Assembly: GCA_027943335.1 (NCBI GenBank)
Contig: BSBK01003559.1
Location: 186,001-250,000, forward strand
DNA length: 64,000 nt
Direction of reading: 5' to 3'
Origin: Chamaecyparis obtusa
Lineage: Eukaryota > Streptophyta > Pinopsida > Cupressales > Cupressaceae
Shown piece after piece: positions 31,825 to 43,842 of this stretch. Position 1 is the first letter of the stretch; the number at the start of each line of letters is the position of its first letter. The notes beneath the pieces were generated by a model, which searched no databases, was not told the DNA's origin, and saw nothing but the letters and a program-made list of their open reading frames with translations. A program made the position numbers and the translations under genes.

Positions 31825-34279
31825 ATGTTGATTCCTATCCAAAATCATTGATTCAATCTCCAGAGACACCACAACCAACCTCGAGCATACGGTGCAGCGG
31901 TAAGTAATCAATCCCATCTCGTGATTTGTCAAATTTTAGCCATTTTTTAGCATTTTAGGCACATTTTTTAATTTTTGCATGTGATGTATCGTATGATACA
32001 AGAATTGTATCGCATACCTCTTTGAGGTTTACCATATAATAAACTAGTTATTAAATGTGTATCATCTCCAGTTAATACTTTTATTGTACGAGAGGTACCC
32101 TCGTATCGTACAAGAGGTACCCTTGTATCATACAAGAGGTACCCTCGTATCGTATGATATGAGGAACTGTATCGTATTGTAAAATCATATTGTTTCCTTT
32201 GTTGAGTTTCATCGTATGATATTTATGGGTCAACTCTTTCATCGTAGGGGCTAAAAATCAATTTTTGTCCTTTGTAGTAAATTTTCTATCTTTTTTTGTA
32301 ACTTTGTAGCTTTTTAGAGATGCTTAGTGGTTGATTTTCAATAGCTTGATATTTGATTTAGACCAATTATTGATGCTTTTCCTTGTTTTCTATGTTGCCG
32401 ATTCATCTTCCTTATCCCATCTTTGGATGTGCATATCCAAAGGCACTTCAGATGGCTCAATTCCTTTCTCCTGATGACCTGGCTATGCTTGATCAGTGTG
32501 GGATAGGTAAGCTCTTAATTATACTTGATATTCATGTGAACCACAAATTACTGACAAAACTGGTAGAGCGTGTCCATTCAGAGCATAACACATTCCATCT
32601 TCTGATGGGTGAGATCACAGTGACACTTGAGGATGTGTACCGTATCCTACACCTGCCCATTGTTGGTGAGTTGGTATATTATGATCAGGATCCATCAAAG
32701 GGTATCGTAGCCATGAGGAGGATCTTCACCGATGATATGATCATGGAATAAAACATCACTTGGGATTACATGATCTGATAGTACAGGGAGGAGTACCCCT
32801 TGGTGTGTATTCTAGTAGGATTGATAGGTTGTGTGGTGGTCCCTGATCAGATCTAGCAGGGCTTCCAGTGTGGATGGGGCCACATCCTATATGATATGTT
32901 GATGAGGCCACATAGGTTCAGTTGGGGAGCCTTCTTACTTTTCCATATGTACTATGATTTGCATGAGATTATTTATTGGCACAGGAGGAAAATGACAGCC
33001 AGAGTTATTGTTCTTCAAATCTAGGCATGGGAATTCCCATTACATGCCCTATTGCACAAGCTTCCTGAGGAGCAGGTATGCCATATATTTTTAGGTACAC
33101 TGAGGGAAAAACCTCATTTTGGCGGAGTTAGTTTGATGATATGACTGCAGTAGTATGACAGCCATACCTAGGCTATAAGAGGTGGTCGGGCTTTGCCCAT
33201 GAGTATTCATGTATGTTCAGTAGCAGGCCATTGATTGGCAGATAAGTCCCTTGTGATTTTTGATGAATTGTTCATTTTGTTCTTGTTAGCTTGATATATC
33301 CTTTTTTGTTCTAAAAGTTGACATGTACTATTTGTCTTACAGGAGTGTTCCCATCGTGGAGCAATTTTGCATCAGTTGTATCTAGCACCAGTTTTGGTAG
33401 TGTTAGGACACACCCACTGAGTTCATGGTGTACACTTGTTCTATAGATGAGGAGGCTGATTGGGTGTCATGACTCGTAAATGTTGTCACAGTTCAAGAGT
33501 TGCATGATTTAGTCAGGGTAGACTGGGATTACCTCCTAGCCATTTCAAATGTAGGGGTGATATCAGTATTCAGATATCTTTACAGATCTGGTGGAGTGAT
33601 CACCCCTCCTTGATGAGGATGATCATGTCGATGAGCCGTAGAGGGGAGGTGCTGCTAGGGGATAGGGTGGGAGGCCACAAAATGTGTAGGGGCTAGTGAC
33701 AGTCAGACACCATTATTAGGTTAGTAGAGGCCTATGGGAGAGGGAGGGTCTTTGGGGGTTGTGGGGGTATAAGTGGCAATGGAGGAGGATATGGAGGAGG
33801 ATGAGGGGGAGAGACTGGTCAGGGGGAAGATAGATAGAGGAAACATCCTTCAGAGAGATAGGAAGGGTAGGTTAGTAGGGGATGATTCTAGGGTTAGAGA
33901 GGAGGAGACCACAACATAGGATCCACTTGTAGAGGCATCAAGGGCTAAGGGAGCAGAGGGTAGTGCTAGAGAGGTGATAGCATAGCTCAAAGAAGACTTG
34001 GAAGAGGCCAAGACACAAAGAGAACTTTTCAAGGCACAACTATTGTTGGCGTAGTGGGACAAAGATTGTTAGATTAGTGAGCTCTAGAGTATGTAGGATC
34101 AACTTTAGAAGACAACCACATATCGGGTCTCTCGAGTTGCTTACTATTATGCATTATATATTGGGGTGATGCTAGCTGGAGTGAGAGCACCCTCATATTC
34201 ATAGTTTTTTTCCCAGTCTGATGGAGCTATATTGATGTCATCGCTAACCAAAGTAGATGCCCCTCCTCCTCCATCTTGA
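31825..34279 (+). pseudogene. PMD gene of the old Tat element, two exons, decayed
   Basis: Exon 1 (31825-31899, 25 codons) ends at GCG|GTAAGT. It aligns with exon 1 of the first copy (shared PI..H.F...QR.H pattern). Exon 2 begins at about 32393; its acceptor AG appears mutated. PMD sequence follows (VERVHSEHNTFHLLMGEIT, then EDVYRILHLPIVGEL) in an open frame to 32751. Beyond this the gene is badly broken; a Gly/Glu-rich stretch (33720-33840) and a coiled-coil-like segment (33950-34060) lead to a Pro-rich end at 34279. Retention of promoter, intron position and end in two diverged copies shows the gene is a regular part of this Tat family. Confidence 0.75.
31975..32230. repeat. TATCGTA / AGAGGTACCCTCG word array in the PMD intron
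   Basis: Three near-tandem units of GTATCGTACAAGAGGTACCC type occur at about 32090-32150, plus scattered TATCGTATGATA palindromes and ATCGTA words. It lies in the intron, as does the array at 1600-1945, but uses a different word. Confidence 0.8.
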
Positions 34280-34416
34280 GATCAAGCGGAGGGAGGCAAT
34301 CAGTCCTGATACCCCTTCTTGTCTTACCACTTCTTTAGACATTTTTTATTGTACTCCATTTGACATATCTACATCGAGGATGCACCATTTTTGTATTCGG
34401 GACATATACCTTTTTA

Positions 34417-34477
<61 letters not shown>

Positions 34478-36149
34478 TGTGTGTGTGTGTGTGTGTTATC
34501 TATTAATGCTTATGTGTATACTCATATTTATGCTCATGTATGATTTAATTTCTCTTTCCTTTTATGTCATTGATGTATATATCTCATGCTATGACTATGA
34601 TGTTGATCCACATGTCTTTATGTTATATGTGGCCACTGATACTACATAGTGTAGATATAAATAGTAATGTTTCTTTTTCTTTTGTATCATGTCCATTTTG
34701 GATGTATCACTGTTAGTTCTTCTCTTATATATAGTCATGCATGTAATGATAAAAACTTAGCACTCTAGGTCCCTTGTATGATGATATTAACCTTGGTTTG
34801 TGCAGATATTAGTTAAAGTCAACAAAAGATATTGTAGTTAATCACTTCAATGGAGAGAAGTAATGATGGCTCAAGGGAACCAAAAAATGCACAACTAAAA
34901 TGCAACCCTAGAATGAAATGCAGCCTAAGGAACGAGTCAAGTCACTAATCCTGTATCCATTCATTTATCATCATTTGAGCATTTGGGACATTGCAAGTTA
35001 GTACAACCTTCACTGCTACGAGAGTGACCATGGATATATAAATATGACCTTATCAGATAAAATATAGGAAACACACGTAAGCATGAAGGTGTGAGCACCG
35101 AGATGACCTAAACATGGTTTCCAATTTGATGTTGAAAGATAACACCCATATCAAGGCACAAGCTTCCAAGATAACCAGGAGTGTTGTCGTGCATGCTACA
35201 CACAAGAAACATACAAGGAGATAATTCCAACATCACCTAAGTTTCCAAATAAAGAGGGTCGAGGTATGTATGACATTCTAATCATGATGGAGGATCTTAC
35301 CATAGACACCCATTTCATTAGACAACTTAGGATCATTGAAATCACACCACAAGAAGAAATCAAAGAAAATATTGCTATGCCCCCAATCATGAATCACTAG
35401 TCAAGTAGACATCATCGAGCGACCTTAGAAGACATACTAAGAAAAAATCAATGATAACAGACATCACACAAGAAAATAGTTCAATATATCTCAGTGATTT
35501 TTAGTTTTCTAGGATGTAGTTTGTGTTGGGTGCTAAGGAACACCTTCATGCTTATGTTAAAGTGAAAGTGTGTGAAAGATAGTGCAAGATCTGATATGTG
35601 TTGAAAAACACAATGATGTCCAGATTGGTAGTGTTAAGAAACATTGTAGGATCGGGGTGTTGAGAAACACCAAGTAGTGTCAGTGGTAAAATTTCCCATT
35701 AGGAAGGAGTGATAAATTGACTCGGGTTAAGCTCAAGAGATCGATCAAGTGATAAATATCTCAGATAGTCATACAATTTCCCCCAGGTGGTAGATGAGAA
35801 CTGAGTACAAGACTAAGACCAGTTCCAACCCATGATGTCATAAGAAAACAAAGAGCGAGATGGATGGAGAGAAGCTAATGGAAGCATGAGAGATTATCCA
35901 TGCATTGATATATGGAGCACTGATTACAAATGATACTTGTTTCCCAGGTTTTCACCACTTTTATTTTTTCTACCAAGATGCCTGATTCTAGGTTTTAACC
36001 GAGACACTTTTTCTATTTTTTTTATTTTTTTGTTCTTTTTTTTTCTTTTTTCTTTTTTTTTTATAATTTAATTTTTTTGGGATACATCAAGATGCTCGTT
36101 TCTAGGTTTTCACCAAGATGATCATTTTTTTAGGACTTTATATGATTTT
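34280..36149. other. Noncoding region between PMD gene and pol, old Tat element
   Basis: It contains the two modules shared with the other Tat-type elements: 34960-35110 (ATCATCATTTGAGC, TACAACC) and 35930-36130 (ACCAAGATGCC, AGGTTTTCACCAAGATG and long T-runs). No gene is seen. Confidence 0.6.
34419..34496. repeat. (AT)n-(GT)n microsatellite
   Basis: About 28 AT units are followed by about 10 GT units. The YIYIYI frame across it is an artefact. Confidence 0.95.
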
Positions 36150-37540
36150 TAGGACTTTTTTTAGGATCATAAATTCTTCCATAGGATGAAGAATGTCTAG
36201 CTATAGAATCATTTTAGGTGAAGAGTGTTGAGAGGCTCTTTGAGAACATCACCTTCTGGAGTAGCCAGATGATAAGCTTCAAAACCAAATGCAGCAGTTA
36301 TGATAAAAGGACCTAGCTAGTTAGGTTCAAATTTGCCTTTCTACTCTCAATGTTGTTGATTCTTTGTGTTCTCTTGCAAAATCAAATCACCGACCTGAAA
36401 TATGTGATGATGAACTTTCCTATTGTATCCTTTAGATATTCACTTTTGATAGACCCTCAAATGGTCAAATGTTGTTTTTTTGCCTTCATCTAGTAGTTCT
36501 AGCTCTTGAAGTTAGGAAATTTTGTAATCATCATCTGTGACAAGCCCATGTAGTGATACCCTAAGTGAAGGTATCTCGACTTCAGTTGGTAGGATTACTT
36601 CAAAACCATAGACCAATGAAAATGGTGTAGCCCCTGTAGGCATTCTAATGCTCATTTTGTAGGCCCATAAAGCTGGATTGATCTACAAATGCCAATCTGT
36701 TCATGATTGTTAACTGTTCGATGTAGGATTTTTAGGATTGTTTTGTTCGAGGCATCTTCTTGTCCATTCCCCTAAGGATAGTAGATAGAGGAGGAATGAT
36801 TTTTAATGTGAAATTTTGTGTAGAGCTCATCAATGTCACTATTCTTGAACCGACCTCCATTGTCTATAAAAATTGAGGAAGGGATTTTGTATCTGCAGAT
36901 GATATAGTTGAGGATAAACATAGCTACCTATTTTCTTGTTTCTTTGATAAGGGGTACTGCTTCAACCCACTTAGTAAAATATTTAGTTTTTGTTATGATG
37001 AATTTATGTCCATTGGAAGATGAAGGTTAAATCTATCCCACAAGATCAAAAGCCCATTGTTGAAAAGGCCAGTGAGTAATGAAAGGTAGCAAATCCTAAA
37101 CAGGAGCATGAATCAGGATCCCATGAAGCTGACATTTTTGGTAGGTTTTAGTTAATTGGACAACATCCTTTTCCATGGTTAGCCAGTAATAACCTTCTCT
37201 AAGGATCTTTTTCGCTAAGGATAAACTGTTCGAGTGAAATCCATAGATACTCTTGTGAACTTCCCTAAGCACTCTCTCAAACTCCTCACGCTCTAAACAC
37301 CTAATCAGTGTACAGTCGAGACTTCTCCTAAATAAGTCATTTGTGATGATGAGATACCAGGAGGTGTTTTAGATGAGGTTCCATTTTTCATTCCAGGATA
37401 GAGAGTTGGGTATGGTTTGATCTTTTAGGTAAGTATAGATATGGCTATAGTGGGAAGTATTAGAAGAAATGATGGAGTAGACAATTTAGGAATCAAGCGT
37501 GTCATGAGAAAGAAATGGGAGCTCTTCCACTAGGAAGTCA
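36150..37540 (-). pseudogene. pol (IN): Integrase of the old Tat element
   Basis: On the minus strand the zinc-module region (LIRCLEREEFERVLREVH ... FHSNSLSLAKKILREGYYW), the core Asp positions (WAFDLVG, FIDNGGRFKN) and SSSIYYP are readable through many stops and frame changes. The catalytic Glu position reads GQEDASNK, shifted or altered. It is clearly homologous to 5974-7319 but heavily decayed. Confidence 0.75.
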
Positions 37541-37960
37541 TAGCAGAATTGATACTCTTCTAGAAGTAGCATTGAGGCTAAGGTATCCATGGCATCTTCT
37601 TCTTTGTTTGTTGTATGTGGTAAATGTTGGAAAGTGATGAACACAAATTATTTCATTAAGTCATCAACTAGGCATTTGTATGGCAAGAGATTTTCATCTA
37701 AAGTTTGATATTCATTAGTGACTTGGTTGATTACTAGCTGAGAGTCACCATAGACATGAAGCTCTTCAATATTCCATTTGATAGCTAGTTTAAGTCCATT
37801 AGCTAATCCTTCATATTCTTCCATATTGTTAGTGCATGGGAAGATTATTTTGTATGTCTTAGGAATTTTGTAACCTTGCGAGGAGATGAAAAAAACTCTA
37901 GCACCTGCGCCCTGTTGTGTGAATGAACCATCAAACTATATTTTCCAAGGATGTTGAGTT
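37541..37960 (-). pseudogene. pol (aRNH): Archaeal-type RNase H of the old Tat element
   Basis: VYGDSQLVINQVTNEYQ and a DAMDTLASMLLLE segment on the minus strand match the aRNH of the first Tat copy (7320-7760). Stops interrupt it. Confidence 0.75.
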
Positions 37961-38009
37961 AATTGTACAATAGATTCATCAAGAAAATCCACCACAATAG
38001 GTCGTATGT

Positions 38010-39500
38010 CTTGTAATGGTGCCTCTGCTAGTTGATTGGCCAATGCTTTCCCCTTGATTGCCTTTCGATCAACATATGTGATATCAAATTCACCAAGAAT
38101 CATGACCCATTTAGCTAACCATCCATTTAATGTTTCCTTTCTCAGTAAGTATTTGACAAGATCAATTTTATCAATTAGCTATGTAGAATAAGCTAACATA
38201 TATTACCTAAACTTTTAAGAAGAAAACACTATTGCTAAACAAGCTTTTGCAATCACTCTGTAGTTTAGCTCATAAGACACCAAAGTTCTGTTGATATAAT
38301 AAATTTCTCATTCTCATTGTTTTTCATCATGTTGTGCAAGAAATGATCCTAAAGAAGAATCACTAGCTGATATGTAGAGCAATAAGGGTTTACTTGGAGT
38401 AGGATCCATTAACATAGGAGGATTAGCCAGGTACTCTTTGATCTGTTGAAAATTATTTTGATAATCCTCATTCCACTTGAATGTGATTCCTTTGTGAAAG
38501 GTCTTAGTAAAGGGTTGTGCCTTATCATCTAGTTGTGAGATAGATCTCTTGATGAATTGTAGCTTTCCTTGAAATGTCCTCATTTGATTGATATTGTGTG
38601 GGGGTTGCATCTCCATTATTGTCTTAACCTTTGTTGAATCTACTTCAATTCATCGTGCTAAAACAATGTAGCCAAAAAATTTTCCAAAAGTGACCCCAAA
38701 AGCGCACTTCTTTGGATTAAGCCTTAATTTGAATTGCTCCATTCTAGTGAAGATTCTTTCTAAATCAGAGAGATGCATATCTCTAGTAGCAGATTTTGCC
38801 AATGTATCATCCGCATATTCCTCCATGTTTTTATGAATCATATTATGAAATATGGTTATCATGAAATGTTGATATGTTAGACCAACATTATTTAGATTGA
38901 AGCACATAAAATTCCAATAAAAGGTTCCCCATGCCCAAGCGAATGCTATCTTTTCCTGATCTTTAGGTGCAATGCAGATTTGATTGTATCCCAAGAATCT
39001 ATCCATTAAGGAATACATTTAGAATATAGTAGTGAGATCCACAATCTTGTCAATGTTGGGAAATAGAATCATCCTTAGGGAAAGCCTTGTTTAGATCTCT
39101 AAAGTCTGTATTGATGTGTATTGACTTGTCATCTTTGGACATAGGCACAATGTTGGATATCTAGTCAGTATAATCTATGGCTTGAATAAATATGGCTTTG
39201 AGTAGTTTTTCGAGCTCAACTTTAACTAGTAATGCGATATGTGGATGCATATTTGTTAGATTTTGTTTCACTAGTTTAATGCCTAGAGAAATGGATAAAT
39301 GATGCATGGTAAGGTTTGTATCCAAGTCTAGCATATCAAAATAAGACCATGCAAAGTTAATCTTATTTTTAGTGAAGAACTGGATGAATTTATGCTTCTC
39401 TTCTTTAGATAAAGATTCTGCCAGTGTATGATTTGAGGATTTTCTATTGTGCATAAATTTACCTGTTGCATAGGCTCTATAAGTATTGACAATCACTCCT
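38010..39500 (-). pseudogene. pol (RT-RNH): Reverse transcriptase and RNase H of the old Tat element
   Basis: RT blocks are recognisable: HPHIALLVKVELEKLLKA (39230), SLMDRFLGYNQI (39010), FYWNFMCFNLNNVGLTYQHF (38930-38875), catalytic box YADD instead of Y(L/M)DD (38815), and NPKKCAFGVTFGKF (38700). RNase H follows (LLLYISASDSSLGSFLAQHD, about 38380-38320) and continues, with stops, to about 38010. Several frameshifts lie between the fragments. Confidence 0.8.
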
Positions 39501-41470
39501 CGAAATGTTGAGGGAGAATAATAAGTATCTCATCCGTAGGTGCCTCAGAGAGGTTTTCACCATTGGATGAACATTTGTTTTTACTATTTTAGGGCCTGAT
39601 ACTGCCACATAGTGGTTTTCACCATCGGACCACCTTTTCTTTTTGTTTTTATTTCTATGACTAAGATACTTGATATCGATACTTGATATCTTCTGCTGAC
39701 ATTCTGCCATTCGTTGCACTAGTAGAAGAGTGGAAAGGAGCAACATCATTAAGGTAACATGATAAGGTTTGGTCATTGGAAAAGGATATTAAGTTTACTA
39801 TCTCAAAAGTATTCCATTCAATTATCTTAGGGTGAACGAGAAGTAGGGAACCAACGGGTTCAAGAGAAAAGACCCCGATATCATTTTCATTTTTCATAGT
39901 TGTTGAGGATAGGTCAACAAAGCTATCTTCTCTAGAATTATCTCGAGTGTGATTCGGTGAGGGATTTATAGAGGAGTTACGAGAGGTGTTCTATGAATTA
40001 ATCCATTGTGGTCCAAAATGACGATCAATATGTCATTCCACTTCCTCTCTATGATTTAGGACTCTTTGCAAAGGAACCATCATAATCGGAGAGTGTGAAC
40101 CAAATTTCTAGTTAAGATTCTAAGGAGGAAGAGCTATATGAGGGCTTCTAGGAGGAGACTCCTCTTCTTCAGAGATAACTTGAGTAGGAGGAACCATAAC
40201 AGGTTCAATAGATGCATGTTCTGGATCAATTTCTGAATCATGTTGTGTGTTAAAGCTTCCACCAACCTAAAAAGTGGAAATAGGAGCATACTTATGGATC
40301 ACATCAACCTTTATGTCAATTATAGCATCAGACAAATGATCCCATTCATATTTGTGTGAGTCGGTGCTACTACTAGAAGATCTCCCCAAATACTGAGCTA
40401 GGGTCATAGAAGATTCTTCATCATGATTCTCTAGATTAATATTTTTCTCTTCAATCTCATCTAGATTGAGGTTAGTTGTGTCAGATTTGTTATCTTGGAT
40501 GTCCACCACTTGAATAAGTGCTTGGGTATTTGTATCCTGAGAGAAATCTCCATAATCTAACAGAGATAAGCAAGGAAGTATGAGCTCTCTAGACTCCTTG
40601 GATGACTCAATGGATTGAGGTAGATGGGGGATATGAGCAATTTTGACAAGATTCCCCCAATTAGGGTGTCATTCATCATTAGAGTGTTCATGATTTAGTT
40701 CATCTCTTGGTGAGGTATTTGTCTCATGTCTACTAAGCTATTCTTTAGGTACCTCTTCTTGATCTGTAGGGATATGTATAAATCTTTCATAAGTTTGAGG
40801 GATGACATCCTCATCCTCATCATCAGAATCTCCAACTCTATCAAACATAAAAACATTTGCAGATGATGGTGCAAATTTTTGTTCATAATATCCCACTCCA
40901 ATTTTGTCTCTAGGATTGCAAAATTCAGCATGTAGGGGTTCAAGAAGGCCTTTACCTTTTCCAAGAGAAATTTTCCCATCATATACAATATTTTGCATTA
41001 GTTGGTAGCCTACACCATATTTATCAAGAGAAATATCAACATATTCCACCTCTTGTTCAACTTATTCACCTTTGTATAGCCATTGTAAAACATCTTTTTC
41101 CTCATTTTATTATTTAAGAGGTACTTTTGCTTTAACCATGCCAATGCCTTCATGAATTGTCAGGGCATAAGTGCTAATTGGTTGAAAAGATGAATATGGA
41201 TTTCCATAGGATCTAGATGATATGGGAAAGTTGACCATTGAGCATGAGGCATCCAATCGATACTCTCCCATTCCACTCTCTTTTATACTCAGCTTCTGTT
41301 GAAAAGCATCCATCATTGCTTGTCTAGAATTTTCAGTTTCTTGGTTATGTAGGGCTTCCTTGTTATGGGGAATCATGCTTTCAATATTTTTAAGATTATT
41401 ACAAGTGTATGCTGAGTCTGCGGGAATGGTAACCTCAAGTCCATTGTAAGATAATTTAATGCATTAGTGA
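39501..41470 (-). pseudogene. G-patch-bearing linker of the old Tat element
   Basis: Mostly one frame, interrupted by stops. A degenerate G-patch lies at 41025-40875 (YGVGYQLMQNIVYDG ... KGKGLLEPLH ... KIGVGYYEQ). The rest is acidic, Ser- and Asp-rich, like 9576-10829. Because two diverged copies keep this module at the same place, it is a family trait rather than a one-off capture. Confidence 0.65.
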
Positions 41471-41990
41471 TATGTGGAAGGTAGAACCTGCATTTCATAG
41501 ATCCATGGGCAACCCAAAAGTATGTTGTATGCTAGGGGAAGGTCCAAAACCTAACAAATGGTGTCCCTTTGAATAGGGCCTACCCAAATGGGAAAGACCA
41601 CCATGCATTTTGAAGAGTGTTCCTCTTCATCATATGCTTTGATTGTTATTTTTCATCGAGGATCAATAACATGTTCTGAGAAACCAAGAGTTTTAACCAA
41701 ATTAAAAGTGTAGATATTCAAACCTACACCTCCATATATCAAAATGCACATTCCCCTATGCTTATCTATGAGGACTTCGATGTGAAGGGGTTGGTTATGT
41801 GGATGGCTGACATATTTTTCATCTTCTTCTAAAAAAGTCAAGTAATGAGGAGAAGAGGGATGACCGACCATGGACTGAAACTTATCTATGTCTATGTCCT
41901 TAGGTACATTGGTCATGAGAAGGGCTTGATCTAGAATCTCCCTATGAGAAGGAGAGATTTTAAGCAATTCAAGGATTGAAATATGGGCTG
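41471..41990 (-). pseudogene. pro: Protease of the old Tat element
   Basis: HIEVLIDKHRG, then CILIYGGVGLNIYTFNLVK aligns with VLIDGGASLNICTLSLVK of the younger copy. The catalytic Asp is Tyr, so the enzyme is dead. A GCPWIYEMQ-like second block lies near 41500 on the minus strand. Confidence 0.75.
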
Positions 41991-42059
41991 ATGTACACTA
42001 GAGCTGATCAACCAGATTGTAATCATGTGTTGTAGATGAGGTAGTTGGTTTCAATGCTT

Positions 42060-42754
42060 GAGTTTTTGTTTGTTTAGAAGATGAGGAGGAGGACTAGCCA
42101 GGCCCTCGTAGAGAGACTTTGCATTGACAATAGGTTATCGCGTTAGATGACTCAGCCTAAGATTTTCCTTTGATCTTGATAACATTGATGTATGGTCAGA
42201 AGAATCAAGCATGTGGATCACATTGTCATTATTAGGGTATGCATAACCAAATTTTTTGTCTTTTTCCTTACATGACTCCCCTTTCTCGTATTTAGGAAAA
42301 GGATCTTTGAAATCCTTATGATCATTGTCCATTTGTGGGGGATCAATCACAATTATCTCATTATTGATCAAATCCTAGATGAGATGTTTAAGCTTCATGC
42401 AATAATTGGTCTTGTGGCCTTTGTTGCGATGGTAATCGCAATAGTGGTTGTCATTCCACCACTTAGGATTTATCGCAAGATCGTATGGTATGGTTTAGAG
42501 TTGTTAGGCAAAGTGATGATCTTGTTAGTTAAAAGTGTCTTCAAGGCATTCTCAAGTGATTCTCCAAGATGAGTAAATTATCTTTTAGTCCTAGGGATCC
42601 ATGGCCTATCTTTGTTAGCTGCCTCATTTTTAGAGCCTATTTGGTTTCTCTTATTAGCTTTCACAGCTTGGATACCAGTGGATAGGTTGAAGACTGGCTC
42701 CTTAGGCTTGATAGTGGTAGACATTGAGGTCATACCTATGATTCCATCATTGAA
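42060..42754 (-). pseudogene. gag: Gag C-terminal part of the old Tat element
   Basis: The zinc motif C-x2-H-x4-H-x4-C (CDYHRNKGHKTNYC) lies at about 42450-42400, followed by MKLKHLI and a Lys/Glu-rich tail (42371-42135). The gene is cut at 42754 by the Athila-like LTR. The capsid part is not found on the other side. Confidence 0.75.
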
Positions 42755-43716
42755 TGTGCATGCATATGCTACTAACCTGCCAAGAATGAAGGAGTAGCTG
42801 GAGAACAAATCGGTTACAACAATGAAGGAGTGGAGATGTTTCGGTCATGATCAGGAGATCCATCAAGACAATCGTGAAATAACCTACAGAATCGAAGGAA
42901 TACATGAATGCTTTAGGGAATATAGGGGAGCATGATCATCCTAGATCTTCTCCATTGATTAATGTTCTATTAAGATGGTTGTTTAAATTTTATGATCTTT
43001 TGTTATTGATTGATGTGTTGTCCTTCTTTTATGGTTGAATTAGTCAAGTGTATCTGAATGTTTTGAATGTAACTCTCTATATATAGGGAGATGTTCGATG
43101 GAAATATAGTTAGATGAATAATGATGTTACTATTATATTGAAGCAAGTTGTTCTTCAAGTCTATGTTCTGATTATAACCCATGTTTCTGAATATATGAAA
43201 TGAAGGAATAATTTGAGGTATCTTTTGTGTTATTAGTTATTTGAAACCAACCAAGGAGGGCCCACTTAGGAGGTGGAGTAGATTAGAGTAGAGAGGAGTA
43301 GCTTAATTGTTTTCAGTACTTAAGGTAGTATTCAATGTTCATTCCTGCAACATTATAATTTTGTTAGTTCCTGCAGCATATGCAGAGAAAGTCATAGTTC
43401 ATGCATTATAATGGTAGAATGAGCTGGAGTTAGATTTATGGTTGATTATACTAGTTCATTTGTTCAGTTGTGTGTTTTACCTTTCTTATAGCAATAGTTT
43501 AGTTCTTTAAATGCATTTTCCTTTCCTGCAGCAACCTAAGTAAGATGATTCTATGTGAAACTTAGTGCACAAACTATGTTGTCCCATTTCAAGTATACAT
43601 CCCTGGGTTGACATTCTAAATGCACTTTGTGATAGGAAAAATAATACCTAGTTTAAATATATCATTCCTATGGAAGGCTTTGGTGTAGTTATTAGTACCT
43701 ATTATGAGGTTGTTCA
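42755..43716 (+). repeat. 5' LTR of the Athila-like element
   Basis: 962 bp from TGTGCATGCATATG to GAGGTTGTTCA; equal in length to the LTR at 62654-63615. Confidence 0.9.
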
Positions 43717-43720
43717 TTTT

Positions 43721-43739
43721 TTGCGCTATTGTCAAGGAT
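43721..43739 (+). promoter_or_regulatory. Decayed tRNA-Asp primer binding site
   Basis: TTGCGCTATTGTCAAGGAT matches 13 of 19 bases of the Athila-type tRNA-Asp primer site. All but one of the six mismatches are C-to-T or G-to-A changes, as expected from deamination. It lies just inside the LTR. Confidence 0.6.
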
Positions 43740-43842
43740 GGTGTCAAGCTAAGAATCACATTGAGTCATTCTTGATAGTTTCTTATTTTCTAGTAGTTTG
43801 TAAAAATCTGAACTTGCTTCACAAGTTCATCAAATCACTTGT

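Larger units (their letters stand above)
31742..42754 (-). mobile_element. Old Tat element, 5' end missing
   Basis: Minus-strand order: gag zinc region, protease, G-patch linker, RT, RNase H, aRNH, integrase, then the convergent plus-strand PMD gene. The content and order are those of the element at 153-16071. It is cut inside gag at 42754 by the Athila-like LTR, and its gag N-terminus and 5' LTR are not seen beyond 63615. It is full of stops and has lost catalytic residues (protease Asp to Tyr, RT YADD), so it is the oldest coding layer here. Confidence 0.85.

Noticed and set aside
34257..34649. 130-codon frame across the AT/GT microsatellite
   Set aside because: Its length comes from the repeat (YIYIYI, CVCVC); no family features.
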